This document shows, one piece after another, positions 34,629 to 43,397 of a stretch of 64,000 nt of DNA. The notes under the pieces are model-generated. The model did no database searches. It saw nothing but the letters and a program-made list of their open reading frames with translations, and was not told where the DNA came from. Origin of the DNA: Bradyrhizobium sp. SK17 (GTDB lineage Bacteria; Pseudomonadota; Alphaproteobacteria; Rhizobiales; Xanthobacteraceae); NCBI RefSeq assembly GCF_002831585.1, contig NZ_CP025113.1, positions 7,765,001-7,829,000 on the forward strand. Reading direction: 5' to 3'. The position numbers were made by a program, and so were the translations under genes. The stretch's first letter is position 1; the number at the start of each line of letters is the position of its first letter.

Positions 34629-34714
34629 CACCTTACCCCGGCTTTGAGGTACTTGATTTCCTCATTCAAGAACTGCCGCTCTGATACGGCCCACTGCCTC
34701 AAGCTGCTGGACAT
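34628..34714 (-). CDS. tiny ORF, 28 aa, strong Shine-Dalgarno
   Basis: Encodes MSSSLRQWAVSERQFLNEEI and so on. A strong AAGGAGAGG lies 5 bp before the ATG. The frame is open further upstream to an ATG that would give a 59-aa protein. It sits in the low-GC patch next to the Fic genes. A phage or plasmid remnant is possible. Confidence 0.4.
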   Translation of the reverse strand: MSSSLRQWAVSERQFLNEEIKYLKAGVR

Positions 34715-35322
34715 CTGCACCTCTCCTTGGTTCCCGCCACGTTGGTACACTGCCGCTAGTGCCGTATTCGGCAACAGACACGGTGGGCTGACTCGCACCA
34801 TATACGGGCTCGAAGCCGACTACGAAGAGTATGAGCATCGGCGCACACATCCCCGGACCGAGTCCTATGACGCTGGCTTTCTTTCCGACACTGCCGTTTC
34901 CACCTTGCGTAGCACCGAAAGAGGCAACAACGAGCGGCTCCATGAGCAGGCGCTGGGTATCTTGAGCAGGTACCGCTTTATAAGACCGTTCCGTAAGAAA
35001 TGGCGCTTAGCGCCAAAAGGCGACCGAGCGATCAAATATGATCGCCGAGAAAGATGCCTTTCACGCAACGGGAAAGGACGATGGAAGGGGCGCGACCACT
35101 GGGCCGTAAACAAGATGTGGCGTCCCCATCGAACAAAATCGTGGAGTAGCCCGCCTGAGCGCTGCGACATGCGGGACGCCATTCCCTGGATATCGCTATG
35201 CTCATCCGAACTACGCTTGCCGTTATCGCAACTTGAGCCGACACCCCAAAGGGAATCCCTCAACCCACTGATTTCAGGAGATTTTTCGTTGAGTCCCAGT
35301 CAGAAAGTGCTATATTGCTGAT
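34715..35322. other. gap before the antitoxin, no confident gene
   Basis: About 600 bp with frames open on both strands but no recognisable protein. A plus-strand frame 34644-35321 and a minus-strand frame 34865-35263 overlap each other and neither shows coding character. The end contains the antitoxin promoter. Confidence 0.4.
35289..35316 (+). promoter_or_regulatory. sigma-70-like promoter of the antitoxin gene
   Basis: TTGAGT (35289-35294) and TATATT (35311-35316) are 16 bp apart. The -10 box ends 6 bp before the antitoxin ATG at 35323. Transcription would begin at or next to the ATG, giving a leaderless mRNA. Confidence 0.55.
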
Positions 35323-35565
35323 ATGGATAAGCTAAGCGCCTCCTCGACCGCAGAGCACATCAGGGCTCTCGCCCGGACCTTTCACGTGTCTTATTCTGAG
35401 GGTCCGAACGACCGCCTGGCCCATCATATTACGCGCCTCGCCGGCGACACGGTCGAGTTGGACGAGGTCGAGCAGTTGCTCATTGGCCTAGTACGCGCGG
35501 GGCGGATTACGCGCCCGGAAATGATTCTTCTTCAGGCCCGCTATCTGCGTGAAGTCAGGCCGTGA
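35323..35565 (+). CDS. antitoxin-like small protein of a Fic toxin
   Basis: An 80-aa acidic helical protein directly upstream of a Fic gene, with which it overlaps by 4 bp. The C-terminal GRITRPEMILLQARYLREV is typical of small proteins coded before Fic domain proteins in rhizobia. A clear VbhA-type S/T-x3-E-G/N inhibitory motif is not visible (HVSYSEG has Ser spacing that does not fit), so the mode of inhibition is uncertain. The name rests mainly on position. Confidence 0.65.
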   Translation: MDKLSASSTAEHIRALARTFHVSYSEGPNDRLAHHITRLAGDTVELDEVEQLLIGLVRAGRITRPEMILLQARYLREVRP

Positions 35566-36296
35566 CGTTTGATCCGTTCGGCGACTTCGAAGCGCGCGGA
35601 TACCTACGCAATCTTGCTCAAGAGAAAGATCCTACCATTGTAAGGAGACTTGAACATGCCTCCTTCACGACCGGGATAGACAACGCATTCGCGGCACTCC
35701 AAAAGCGGCAGGCCCTGACCTACGCGGACGTGCTGACCACGCATCAGATCCTCTTCGAAGCGATGTATCCGTGGGCTGGGCAAGACCGTCTTTAAACGGC
35801 ACCCGACATCGCTGTCAGTCGAGGCGGCGTTTTATTCGCACATCCCAACTCCATTCAAAACGCGATCGAATACGCTTTGAAGCTCGGCAACAATACAACG
35901 ACCATGCGCGAGAAGCCCGGTGAGGTCATGGGCTATTTGGCTTACGGCCATCCCTTTCTGGATGGCAATGGCCGCACGATTATGGTTGCTCACTCCATAC
36001 TGGCTCAACGTGCGGGCTTCAGCATCGACTGGGCCTCCACAGACAAGGCCGCCTACCTACAAGCGCTCACGAAAGAGCTCGACAACCCCTGCAAAGGCAT
36101 CCTCGACAAATATCTCGAACCTTACATCCGCGTGGCGGTGAGCGACCTCAAAGAGCACATCGCGACAGCCAAGGGGCTCGACGGAGGCAGAGGCGACACG
36201 GATACCGTTCGCGGAAGCAACGACGACCCCGCGATACAAGCCGAGTACAAACAGCAGCAGCTTAAGCGCGACGAGCGAGGCAAGGGCCAGGCATAA
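35562..36296 (+). pseudogene. Fic-domain protein interrupted by an in-frame stop
   Basis: Fic proteins transfer AMP to target proteins. Read straight through, this frame is about 244 aa and has YPWAGQDR near the start of the Fic core and the catalytic HPFLDGNGRT (His, Asn, Arg). The frame is interrupted by TAA at 35793-35795, where related proteins have Lys (DRLK-TAPDIAVSRGG). The reading frame does not change across it; a single A-to-T change explains the stop. The upstream piece lacks the active site. The downstream piece could start at an ATG in MKLGNN but would lack the fold's first helices. Toxin silencing by mutation or readthrough are the choices. Confidence 0.8.
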
Positions 36297-36479
36297 TTGC
36301 GGCGATATACTGGGATGGGCCATTCCCCAGTTTTCGCAGCGCTCATCGGGACTACGATTGCTGACGGAGTGCCTTGACGCTCGACCGGTTGAGACGATAG
36401 ATGATATTCATCATATATTAGCTTCGAAACGCTGGCAGTTTCGAGTCCCAGCCACACCGGCAAGCACGACAGGAGCACC
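36297..36479. other. short gap with fabF promoter region
   Basis: It contains GATGA-tat-TCATC (36401-36413 region), a small inverted repeat in AT-rich DNA upstream of the synthase gene. No gene is seen. Confidence 0.25.
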
Positions 36480-37742
36480 ATGCGTCGAATTGTCGTAACG
36501 GGCCTCGGGACAGTGTCCCCGCTGGGCTGTGGCACCGAGTTGGTCTGGTCACGGCTGCTGTCGGGGCAATCCGGGCTCCGGACACTGCCGGAGTGGGCGA
36601 TGTCGCTTCCGGCGCGTATCGCGGGGATGGTGCCTGACAAGGCCGACGATGCCGAAGGCGGCTTCGATCCCGATCTGGCGGCGCCGCGCAAGGACCACAA
36701 GAAGATGGACCGTTTCATCCTGTTCGCGCTGCTGGCCGCTGCGGAGGCTGTCGCGCAGGCAGGCTGGACGCCGGCCGAGGCGCGGGCGCAGGAGCGTACC
36801 GCGACGGTGATCGCAACCGGGATCGGCGGGTTTCCCGCGATCGCGGATGCCGTGCGCACGGTGGAGACAAGCGGCACGCGCCGGCTGTCGCCGTTCACGG
36901 TGCCGGCCTTCCTGGCCAATCTCGCGGCCGGGCACATCAGCATCCGCTATGGCACCAAGGGTGCGATCGGCGCGCCGGTGACCGCGTGTGCTGCGAGCGT
37001 TCAGGCGATCGGCGATGCCGCGCGGCTGATCAGGTCCGATGAGGCCGACGTTGCGATCTGCGGCGGCGCGGAGGCCTGCATCGATCCGGTGAGCCTTGGC
37101 GGCTTTGCCGCCGCGCGGGCGCTGTCGACGTCGTTCAACGAGCAGCCCGCCCGCGCCTCGCGGCCGTTCGACCGCGGCCGCGATGGGTTCGTGATGGGCG
37201 AAGGCGCGGGCGTGCTGGTGATCGAGGAGCTCGACCATGCGTTGCGACGCGGCGCCAAGCCGATCGCCGAGATCGTCGGCTTTGGCACGACGGCGGACGC
37301 CTATCACATCACCGCAGGTCCCGAAGATGGCGACGGCGCCCGCCGCGCCATGGAGATCGCGCTGCGGCAGGCCGGCTTGCGTGCGAGCGAGATCCAGCAT
37401 CTCAACGCCCATTCGACATCGACGCCGGTCGGCGATCTCGGCGAGATCGCGGCGATCAAGCGCGTGTTCGGGCGCGACGGCGGGATTGCCGTCAGCGCGA
37501 CCAAGTCGGCGACCGGGCATCTGCTGGGCGCCGCCGGCGGCATCGAGGCGATCTTCACCATCCTGGCGCTGCGCGACCAGGTCGCGCCGCCGACGCTCAA
37601 CCTCGAGAACGCCGATCCGGCCGCCGAGGGTATCGACCTCGTCGCAAAAATCGCGCGGCGGATGACGATCGAGCACGCGATCTCGAACGGCTTTGGATTT
37701 GGCGGCGTCAACGCCAGCCTGGTGTTTCGGCGCTGGGCCTGA
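36480..37742 (+). CDS. beta-ketoacyl-ACP synthase II-like (FabF family)
   Basis: A 420-aa condensing enzyme that extends acyl-ACP with malonyl-ACP. The thiolase-fold triad is present: Cys in VTACAASVQAIG, His in LNAHSTSTPVGD and His in ATKSATGHLLGAAGG. The length matches FabF. The ATG follows CAGGAG. No acyl carrier protein or other fatty-acid gene is adjacent, so it may be an additional copy for a special acyl chain and not the housekeeping enzyme. Confidence 0.92.
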   Translation: MRRIVVTGLGTVSPLGCGTELVWSRLLSGQSGLRTLPEWAMSLPARIAGMVPDKADDAEGGFDPDLAAPRKDHKKMDRFILFALLAAAEAVAQAGWTPAEARAQERTATVIATGIGGFPAIADAVRTVETSGTRRLSPFTVPAFLANLAAGHISIRYGTKGAIGAPVTACAASVQAIGDAARLIRSDEADVAICGGAEACIDPVSLGGFAAARALSTSFNEQPARASRPFDRGRDGFVMGEGAGVLVIEELDHALRRGAKPIAEIVGFGTTADAYHITAGPEDGDGARRAMEIALRQAGLRASEIQHLNAHSTSTPVGDLGEIAAIKRVFGRDGGIAVSATKSATGHLLGAAGGIEAIFTILALRDQVAPPTLNLENADPAAEGIDLVAKIARRMTIEHAISNGFGFGGVNASLVFRRWA

Positions 37743-37773
37743 AACGGCTGGCTGCGCCGACATCCGGCAGAGC

Positions 37774-37872
37774 CTTTCCCGTTCCAATGGAATCGGAATG
37801 GAGCTCCAGGTTCTCGTCTTGACGCGTTTTCTTCACGCGAACCGGTATCCACTTCGCGCGAAAGCGCGCTAG
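37774..37872. repeat. rhizobial intergenic palindromic repeat
   Basis: The region combines CGTTCCAATGGAATCGG and GACGCGTTTTCTTCACGCGA with ACCGGTATCCACTTCGCG. I recognise this sequence as a frequent interspersed repeat in Bradyrhizobium-type genomes (from memory, not a search). It overlaps the 3' end of the tspO gene and may form a hairpin acting as a transcription terminator between converging genes. Confidence 0.55.
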
Positions 37873-38318
37873 TTCAAGCGAACAATCTCGAAGTTCAGCA
37901 GCGAGGCAAACGCCACCCACACGGCGTAAGGCGCGAACAGGATAGCGCTGATCCTGTCGGCCTTCCAGGTCGCGATCTGGAAGGCGACGATCGCCAACAG
38001 CAGTGCAGCGATGACGGCAAGCGCAACACCGGGCTGATGCAGGCCGAAGAATATCGGCGACCATGCGAAGTTCAGGGCCATTTGCGTCAACCAAAGGCGC
38101 CAGCCGGAAGACGAGCCCTGCTCCCGAACACGCCAGCCTGCAACGGCGACCAACAGATAGACGATCGACCAGACCGGAGCGAACACCCAGTTCGGCGGGT
38201 TGAACGCGGGCTTGCTCAAGGCTGCGTACCAGGCACCGGGCCTGTTCAGATATCCGATCGCAAATCCGGCGCCGAGCACCGCGATCACGAACAGGACCAG
38301 TCGACCATACCTCATCAT
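37869..38318 (-). CDS. tspO: TspO/MBR family tryptophan-rich sensory protein
   Basis: A 149-aa five-helix membrane protein. WYAALSKPAFNPPNWVFAPVWSIVY and LTQMALNFAWSPIFFGLHQPG are family motifs, and the Trp-rich layout is retained. TspO binds tetrapyrroles and related ligands and in alphaproteobacteria modulates stress or pigment gene expression. It converges with the synthase gene. Confidence 0.93.
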   Translation of the reverse strand: MMRYGRLVLFVIAVLGAGFAIGYLNRPGAWYAALSKPAFNPPNWVFAPVWSIVYLLVAVAGWRVREQGSSSGWRLWLTQMALNFAWSPIFFGLHQPGVALAVIAALLLAIVAFQIATWKADRISAILFAPYAVWVAFASLLNFEIVRLN

Positions 38319-38483
38319 CGCTCCATTGCGCTGCCGCCGGCAGCGCGGATGTCGATGCAGAAATCGCGCAAGCTTCCTGGCAGTTCCAATGCAATGAAAC
38401 GACGCGTCGAAGGGCCTGGATCACCAGTCCGGATCTTATCCGGAATGGCTGATGCGGCGGGGCAAGATGGCCTTCGCCCAACG

Positions 38484-38744
38484 TCAGGACTTCGCCACGT
38501 TCGCATTGATCAACAGCTTCGCCACCGTGACCGCGGATTGCGCCGGGCTGTCTTCGGACTGCTGGCCTGTGCCGTAGATGCCTTCGATCAGGAGCAACGG
38601 GCGCGTCGCCGGGCACAACGGAGTAGCGCCCATGCTGCTTGCGAGCTCGTGCAGGCGCTTGCGGAAGACGTTCTTGTGAGCTTCGGCGACCAGCCGGGCA
38701 GGATTGTCGCGCGCTTCCATGGTGGCGCTGCTGAGACCGCGGCC
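38484..38744 (-). pseudogene. truncated TetR regulator, 3' half duplicate
   Basis: The encoded 78 aa (EARDNPARLVAEAHKNVFRK ... AQSAVTVAKLLI) match the C-terminal 79 residues of the intact TetR gene at 39828-40484 with many small changes. Homology continues on the DNA up to the araC stop codon and then ends. The N-terminal DNA-binding domain is gone. It is a decayed copy from a duplication that flanks araC. Confidence 0.75.
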
Positions 38745-39733
38745 TACGGACGCCGAACCTCGCGCCGTGCCGCAGCGCGTATCTCCGAGGGCGTGGCGCC
38801 GAAGTGCCTGCGGAAGGTGCGGTTGAAGTAGGACAGATCGCCGAACCCGGCTTCAAACGCAACGGCACTGATGCTGCGATCGCTGCGGCGCGGATCGGTC
38901 AGCAGGCGATGGCTGTGCGCCAGCCGTTGGCCAAGTACGAAATGCGAAAACGTCGACTGCTCGCCCGCGAACAGCCGCTGGATGCGCCGCGGCGTGATCT
39001 CCAGACGCTTTGCCACAGCGGTCAGGCTGAGGCCCGGCTCCCCAATCCTGCGACGGATGTCGGCCTTGACGGCGTCGAGCCGCGCCGCTGCCAGTCCACC
39101 GTGTTCCGCCACAACCATCCCGTCTCCGGTCGCGCCGATCACCAGCGCCACGAGATCGACCACATGGGCAACGACGAGATGTCGCAATCCGGGGCTCGCC
39201 AATCGACAGGAGCAATCGAGTCCCCTGGCATAGTGCATGAGCAGCCGCAGTGTCTCGCTGGCGCGCGGCAGCGGGCGCATCAGCAAGTCTTCGGGATTGC
39301 GCACCAACGCCGCGAGCGCCTTGCGCGGCACCCGCAACGTGATGATGCGCGTCAGTTCGGGATAGGTGATGCTCCCCACCTCCGCGCTCGAGGTCAGAAG
39401 CGCATCACCGGCGCCGAGCGCAATCTCTCGACCCACTTGCGACACCCGAAGATTGCCGCTGATACCGAGCACCAGTCCGAGATCATCGACCCCATCCAGC
39501 AGTTCGAGCGGTCTGCCGATGCGCAGCCCGGCGAACGCTGAGTGCCCGATCGAGAGTCCGGGCCACGCGCGCAAGGTCGTCTCGCAGTGATACGAATCCT
39601 CGGTGAGCGGCTCCGGATCAAGCTTCACCAGTTGGCGCCCGAACTCCTCCCGGAATATCGCCAGCCGATCCCGCTCCGGCAAATCCGCCGTCGAGAATCG
39701 GAAGATGGTGGGCTCTCGGTGCTGCGATGTCAT
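38744..39733 (-). CDS. AraC-family transcription regulator
   Basis: A 329-aa regulator. The N-terminal 200 residues resemble the AraC-binding-like domain type 2 (cupin-like, ALGAGDALLTSSAEVG). The C-terminal tandem helix-turn-helix domain has LSLTAVAKRLEITPRRIQRLF and ISAVAFEAGFGDLSYFNRTFRRHFGATPSEIR. The target is unknown; it lies between an intact TetR gene and its truncated copy. Confidence 0.9.
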   Translation of the reverse strand: MTSQHREPTIFRFSTADLPERDRLAIFREEFGRQLVKLDPEPLTEDSYHCETTLRAWPGLSIGHSAFAGLRIGRPLELLDGVDDLGLVLGISGNLRVSQVGREIALGAGDALLTSSAEVGSITYPELTRIITLRVPRKALAALVRNPEDLLMRPLPRASETLRLLMHYARGLDCSCRLASPGLRHLVVAHVVDLVALVIGATGDGMVVAEHGGLAAARLDAVKADIRRRIGEPGLSLTAVAKRLEITPRRIQRLFAGEQSTFSHFVLGQRLAHSHRLLTDPRRSDRSISAVAFEAGFGDLSYFNRTFRRHFGATPSEIRAAARREVRRP

Positions 39734-39827
39734 GGATCAACCCTGCCGCAACGGTTACGGTGATCGCCATTTGCGGCTGATTTCTGGCCGCTCTGCAACG
39801 CCCGGTTCGAAGCGCTGGTCGACTCCC

Positions 39828-40484
39828 TCACCCCTTCGCCAGGCTCGCATCGATCAACAGCTTCGCCACCGTCACCGCCGACTGCGCCGGGCCGTCTTCG
39901 GACTGCTGGCCGGTGCTGTAGATGCCTTCGATCAGGAGCAACAGCGCGTCGCCGAGCACGGCGGGCTGGCGCGCGCCCATGCCGGCGGCGAGCTCGCGCA
40001 GGCGCCTGCGGAATACTTTCTTGTGGGCTTCAGCGACCTGCCGCGCGGGGTTGTCCCGCGCCGGATATTCGATCGTGGCGTTGCTCAGCCCGCAGCCGCG
40101 ATAGCGCTCGCGCACCGCGCGCGTCGACAGCACGCGGATATAGGCCAGCACGTGCTCGCGCGGGTCGCTGTATGATTTGCCGCCGGGGTTCTCGAACTTC
40201 TCCCAGAAATCCAGATCGTAGTCGCGCATATAGGCAGCCGCGAGATCGTCCTTGGAGGCGAAGCTGCGATAGAGGCTCGGCTTGGTGACGCCGGCCCGCT
40301 CCACCACCTCGTCGACGCCGACGGCGCGGATGCCTTCGCGATAGAACAGCTCGCTGGCGGAGGCGCGAATCCGGTCGGCGGCCCTGGGGCCGTTCGCGTT
40401 GCGATGGGACCGCGAACCGGTCGCCACTTCGCTCGAAAGCGCTTTGGCCGGGCGCTTCGCGGATGCTTCAACGGTTTTCTTCAT
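39828..40484 (-). CDS. TetR-family repressor
   Basis: A repressor of about 218 aa. The N-terminal helix-turn-helix is RIRASASELFYREGIRAVGVDEVVERAG with VTKPSLYRSFASKDDLAAAY. A TetR C-terminal ligand domain follows. ATG 40484 has GGAGG upstream; the longer upstream frame crosses the operator and is not coding. It faces the MFS gene over a shared control region with two inverted operator copies. Confidence 0.92.
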   Translation of the reverse strand: MKKTVEASAKRPAKALSSEVATGSRSHRNANGPRAADRIRASASELFYREGIRAVGVDEVVERAGVTKPSLYRSFASKDDLAAAYMRDYDLDFWEKFENPGGKSYSDPREHVLAYIRVLSTRAVRERYRGCGLSNATIEYPARDNPARQVAEAHKKVFRRRLRELAAGMGARQPAVLGDALLLLIEGIYSTGQQSEDGPAQSAVTVAKLLIDASLAKG

Positions 40485-40516
40485 GACGGTCCTCCGGACC
40501 CTCCCCCACGGCGCTC

Positions 40517-40577
40517 TTGACAATGTTACTGACCGGTACGTATATGCGCCGGACAGCAACACGTACCGGTAAGTAAC
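40517..40577. promoter_or_regulatory. TetR/MFS promoter with two inverted operators
   Basis: A plus-strand promoter TTGACA (40517-40522) and TATATG (40541-40546) is 18 bp apart. Two 17-bp arms, GTTACTGACCGGTACGT (40525-40541) and ACGTACCGGTAAGTAAC (40561-40577), are inverted copies with one mismatch, 19 bp apart. One arm lies between the -35 and -10 boxes and the other touches the MFS start codon at 40578. This fits repression of both genes by the TetR protein. Confidence 0.75.
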
Positions 40578-41873
40578 ATGCCCCCTGCCTCGCTTCAAGC
40601 TGCCGCCGTGTCGCGGCGCCCGTTCGGCCAGAATTACGCCTTCGTCGTCGTCGCCGTGATCTTCCTGGCGCTGCTCGCCTCCGCCGGATTGCGCGCGACG
40701 CCGGGCGTGCTGATGCTGCCGCTGCAAGCGGCGTTCGGCTGGGATGTCGGCGTGATCTCGTCATCGGCCGCGGTCGGCATCTTCCTCTACGGCCTCGCCG
40801 GGCCGTTCGCCGCCGCCGTGATGCAGCGCTTCGGCATCCGCCGCACCGTGCTCGGCGCGCTGGCGCTGATGTCGGTCTCGACCGGCATGAGCTACTTCAT
40901 GACCGCGCCGTGGCAATTGTTCATGAGCTGGGGGCTGTTGTCCGGCATCGGCTCGGGCGCGGTCGCCAACGTGCTCGGCGCCACCATCGTCAACCGCTGG
41001 TTCACCACCAATCGCGGCCTCGTCATGGGGCTGCTGACCGCGTCGACCGCGACCGGCACCCTGATCTTCATGCCCGGCCTCGCGGCGCTGGTGGCATGGG
41101 GCGGCTGGAAGCCCGTGGTGCTGACGGTCGCCGCCTGCTGCGCGGCGCTGATCCCGCTGGTGTATGTCCTGGTGCCGGAGCGGCCGGCATCGATCGGCCT
41201 ACGCTCGTTCGGCAGCACGCATGACGATCAGCCGGCGCCGCCGGCCGCGGGCAATCCGTTCACCGCCGCAATCGGCAACCTGGTGCGCGCCGCGCAGACG
41301 CGGGCGTTCTGGTTCCTGTTCGCCACCTTCTTCATCTGCGGCTTCACCACCAACGGCCTGGTCGGCACCCATCTGATCGCGTTCTGCGGCGACCACGGGA
41401 TCGTCGAGGTGCAGGCCGCGAGCCTGCTCGCGCTGATGGGATTCTTCGACCTGTTCGGCACCACGCTGTCGGGCTGGCTCACCGACCGGTTCGATCCGCG
41501 CAAGCTGCTGTTCCTTTATTACGGGCTGCGCGGCCTGTCGCTGATCTATCTGCCGTATTCGGATTTCTCGCTGGTCAGCCTTTCCGTGTTTGCGGTGTTC
41601 TATGGTCTCGACTGGATCGCGACCGTGCCGCCGACGGTGCGGATCGCCAACGAGGCGTTCGGCGACAAGAACGCGCCTCTGGTGTTCGGCTGGGTGGTCG
41701 CCGGCCATCAGTTGGGCGCCGCCTGCGCCGCGTTCTTCGCCGGCTTCATGCGCTCGGCGCAGGGCGACTATTTGCAGGCCTTCATGATCGCGGGCCTGAC
41801 CGGCATCGTCGCCGCCGTGCTGTCGCTGCTGATCACGCGGCGCCCGGCGCAACCGGTGCTCGCCGCAGCGTGA
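40578..41873 (+). CDS. MFS transporter (OxlT/monocarboxylate-like)
   Basis: A 431-aa twelve-helix transporter. The first loop motif appears as GPFAAAVMQRFGIRRT and GWLTDRFDPRKLLF marks the second half. FWFLFATFFICGFTTNG and IANEAFGDKNAPLVFGW are typical of the OxlT-like group that moves organic acids. No Shine-Dalgarno precedes the ATG, because the operator occupies that place. It is probably induced by the ligand of the divergent TetR protein. Confidence 0.9.
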   Translation: MPPASLQAAAVSRRPFGQNYAFVVVAVIFLALLASAGLRATPGVLMLPLQAAFGWDVGVISSSAAVGIFLYGLAGPFAAAVMQRFGIRRTVLGALALMSVSTGMSYFMTAPWQLFMSWGLLSGIGSGAVANVLGATIVNRWFTTNRGLVMGLLTASTATGTLIFMPGLAALVAWGGWKPVVLTVAACCAALIPLVYVLVPERPASIGLRSFGSTHDDQPAPPAAGNPFTAAIGNLVRAAQTRAFWFLFATFFICGFTTNGLVGTHLIAFCGDHGIVEVQAASLLALMGFFDLFGTTLSGWLTDRFDPRKLLFLYYGLRGLSLIYLPYSDFSLVSLSVFAVFYGLDWIATVPPTVRIANEAFGDKNAPLVFGWVVAGHQLGAACAAFFAGFMRSAQGDYLQAFMIAGLTGIVAAVLSLLITRRPAQPVLAAA

Positions 41874-41913
41874 GAGCGCGCGACCATGAGCCGTACGGTC
41901 GACAACGGATTGG

Positions 41914-43347
41914 CTAGAAGTACGGTGTTGTCCATTTCAGCTCTTTAGGCTTGATGCGTTTCTCGATGCAGCGCGCGGCGGCGAATCCAGCGATCTCGCC
42001 GGTCTGCGTGCACCACGGAAAATTGCGCATCACCATGAACAACGTTCTATAGTCGAACGACAGCGATGCGCCGGTCAGAATCATATTGTCGATTTTCTTC
42101 GGCAGGAAGCAGCGGAAAGGTACCTCGAATGTGTGCTTGACGGCGCCCTCCCAGAAGAAAGTCTTGGTCATCGGCTTGGTCACTGCATCGCGGAAGGTGC
42201 AACCTGAGCGTACGTCACCAATGTTAACGACATACTCGCCGACCGGATGGCGGCCATCGCGAATACCGACGAAGCGCCCGACGCTCGCGACGCTGGCGTT
42301 CTCGAAGCCCGGGATATATTTACGCAGGAATTTTGCCTCGGCGTTGATGAAGCCGCGTAGCGCGCCCTTGGCCTTAGCATGGTCGGCGACATTGTCGTCC
42401 ATATGCAGGGCCCACTCGTAAGGCACGTTCTGCCACAGCACATACGTACCATCGGCCGATATCGGACTCATGTCCAACGTCGGATGGCCGATGTAATGCT
42501 CGCCATAGACATTCTCGCCGGCCATCCGCGGCCGGTAGATGCCCGCTGGCAGATCGCCCGCCGCGGTCGCTTCCGCCATCGCCTTGGCGAGTACTGGATC
42601 CTTCGCGGTTTGCTGATAGGCCACGATCTTGCCGAGATCGATGCCGCTCATGGTCCACAGCAAGCCGCCGGGGATCGGACGATTAACGCCGTCCCATGCA
42701 GCAGTGTTCGGTTGCCCGCCGCCGCCACGCACGAACGGCGCCCCTGCCCGCGCCACCAGTTCGCTGGTGCCGGAGGCCTCGATGAAGATCTTGCCGGCGA
42801 CGGCTTGCAGCCCGCTGGCATTCTCCACCACGATCGCGGTGATGGTGTCGTTGCCGGAGCCACGATCGACGATCGCATCGATAAAGCTCGTGCCGTAAAG
42901 CGCGATGACACCGGCCTCCTGCAGCATCTCGGCCATCACGCAACCGGCACCTTCAGGATTGAACGACATGCGCGCGAAATCGCTACCCGGCTCCTTCTTC
43001 CTCTCGTAATGCGAGAGCGGATTGCCGGCCCAGCCGGGATGCGTGCTTTCGGTCGCCGTATAGATGTGGCCTTCCTGCGCGAAACGCTGCATCAGCTCGG
43101 TGTGGATGCCGCCGACGCCGACGTCGGCCGATCCCTGCAGGCCCGCGGTGTGGACTCCGCCCGGCATGTCAAAGCGCTCGATCAGGATGGTGCGCGCGCC
43201 CATTCGCGCCGCTTGCAGCGCCGCCGCAAAGCCGCCCGGCCCGCCGCCGACCACGACGACATCGGCTTCATAGGCAACCGGAATCTCGCGCGCGACGAGG
43301 ATCACCGGTGCTGCGATGGTGTTGGAAGATTCGGCTGACTCGGTCAT
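41914..43347 (-). CDS. FAD-dependent oxidoreductase
   Basis: A 477-aa flavoprotein of the FAD_oxidored type. The dinucleotide motif DVVVVGGGPGGFAAALQAARMGA is at residues 29-51. The C-terminal region (DNMILTGASLSFDYRTLFMVM, QTGEIAGFAAARCIEK) fits this family. It is the last gene of an operon with an ABC transporter, so it may act on the imported compound. Substrate unknown. Confidence 0.85.
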   Translation of the reverse strand: MTESAESSNTIAAPVILVAREIPVAYEADVVVVGGGPGGFAAALQAARMGARTILIERFDMPGGVHTAGLQGSADVGVGGIHTELMQRFAQEGHIYTATESTHPGWAGNPLSHYERKKEPGSDFARMSFNPEGAGCVMAEMLQEAGVIALYGTSFIDAIVDRGSGNDTITAIVVENASGLQAVAGKIFIEASGTSELVARAGAPFVRGGGGQPNTAAWDGVNRPIPGGLLWTMSGIDLGKIVAYQQTAKDPVLAKAMAEATAAGDLPAGIYRPRMAGENVYGEHYIGHPTLDMSPISADGTYVLWQNVPYEWALHMDDNVADHAKAKGALRGFINAEAKFLRKYIPGFENASVASVGRFVGIRDGRHPVGEYVVNIGDVRSGCTFRDAVTKPMTKTFFWEGAVKHTFEVPFRCFLPKKIDNMILTGASLSFDYRTLFMVMRNFPWCTQTGEIAGFAAARCIEKRIKPKELKWTTPYF

Positions 43348-43397
43348 GCGATACCTGCTGACTATGCTTCGTGAGATATTTTTGGAGACGACTGTGC

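Noticed and set aside
34644..35321. 225-aa plus-strand frame before the antitoxin
   Set aside because: Unrelated to any family I know, contradicted by the Shine-Dalgarno-backed small frames on the other strand, and ends at the antitoxin promoter.
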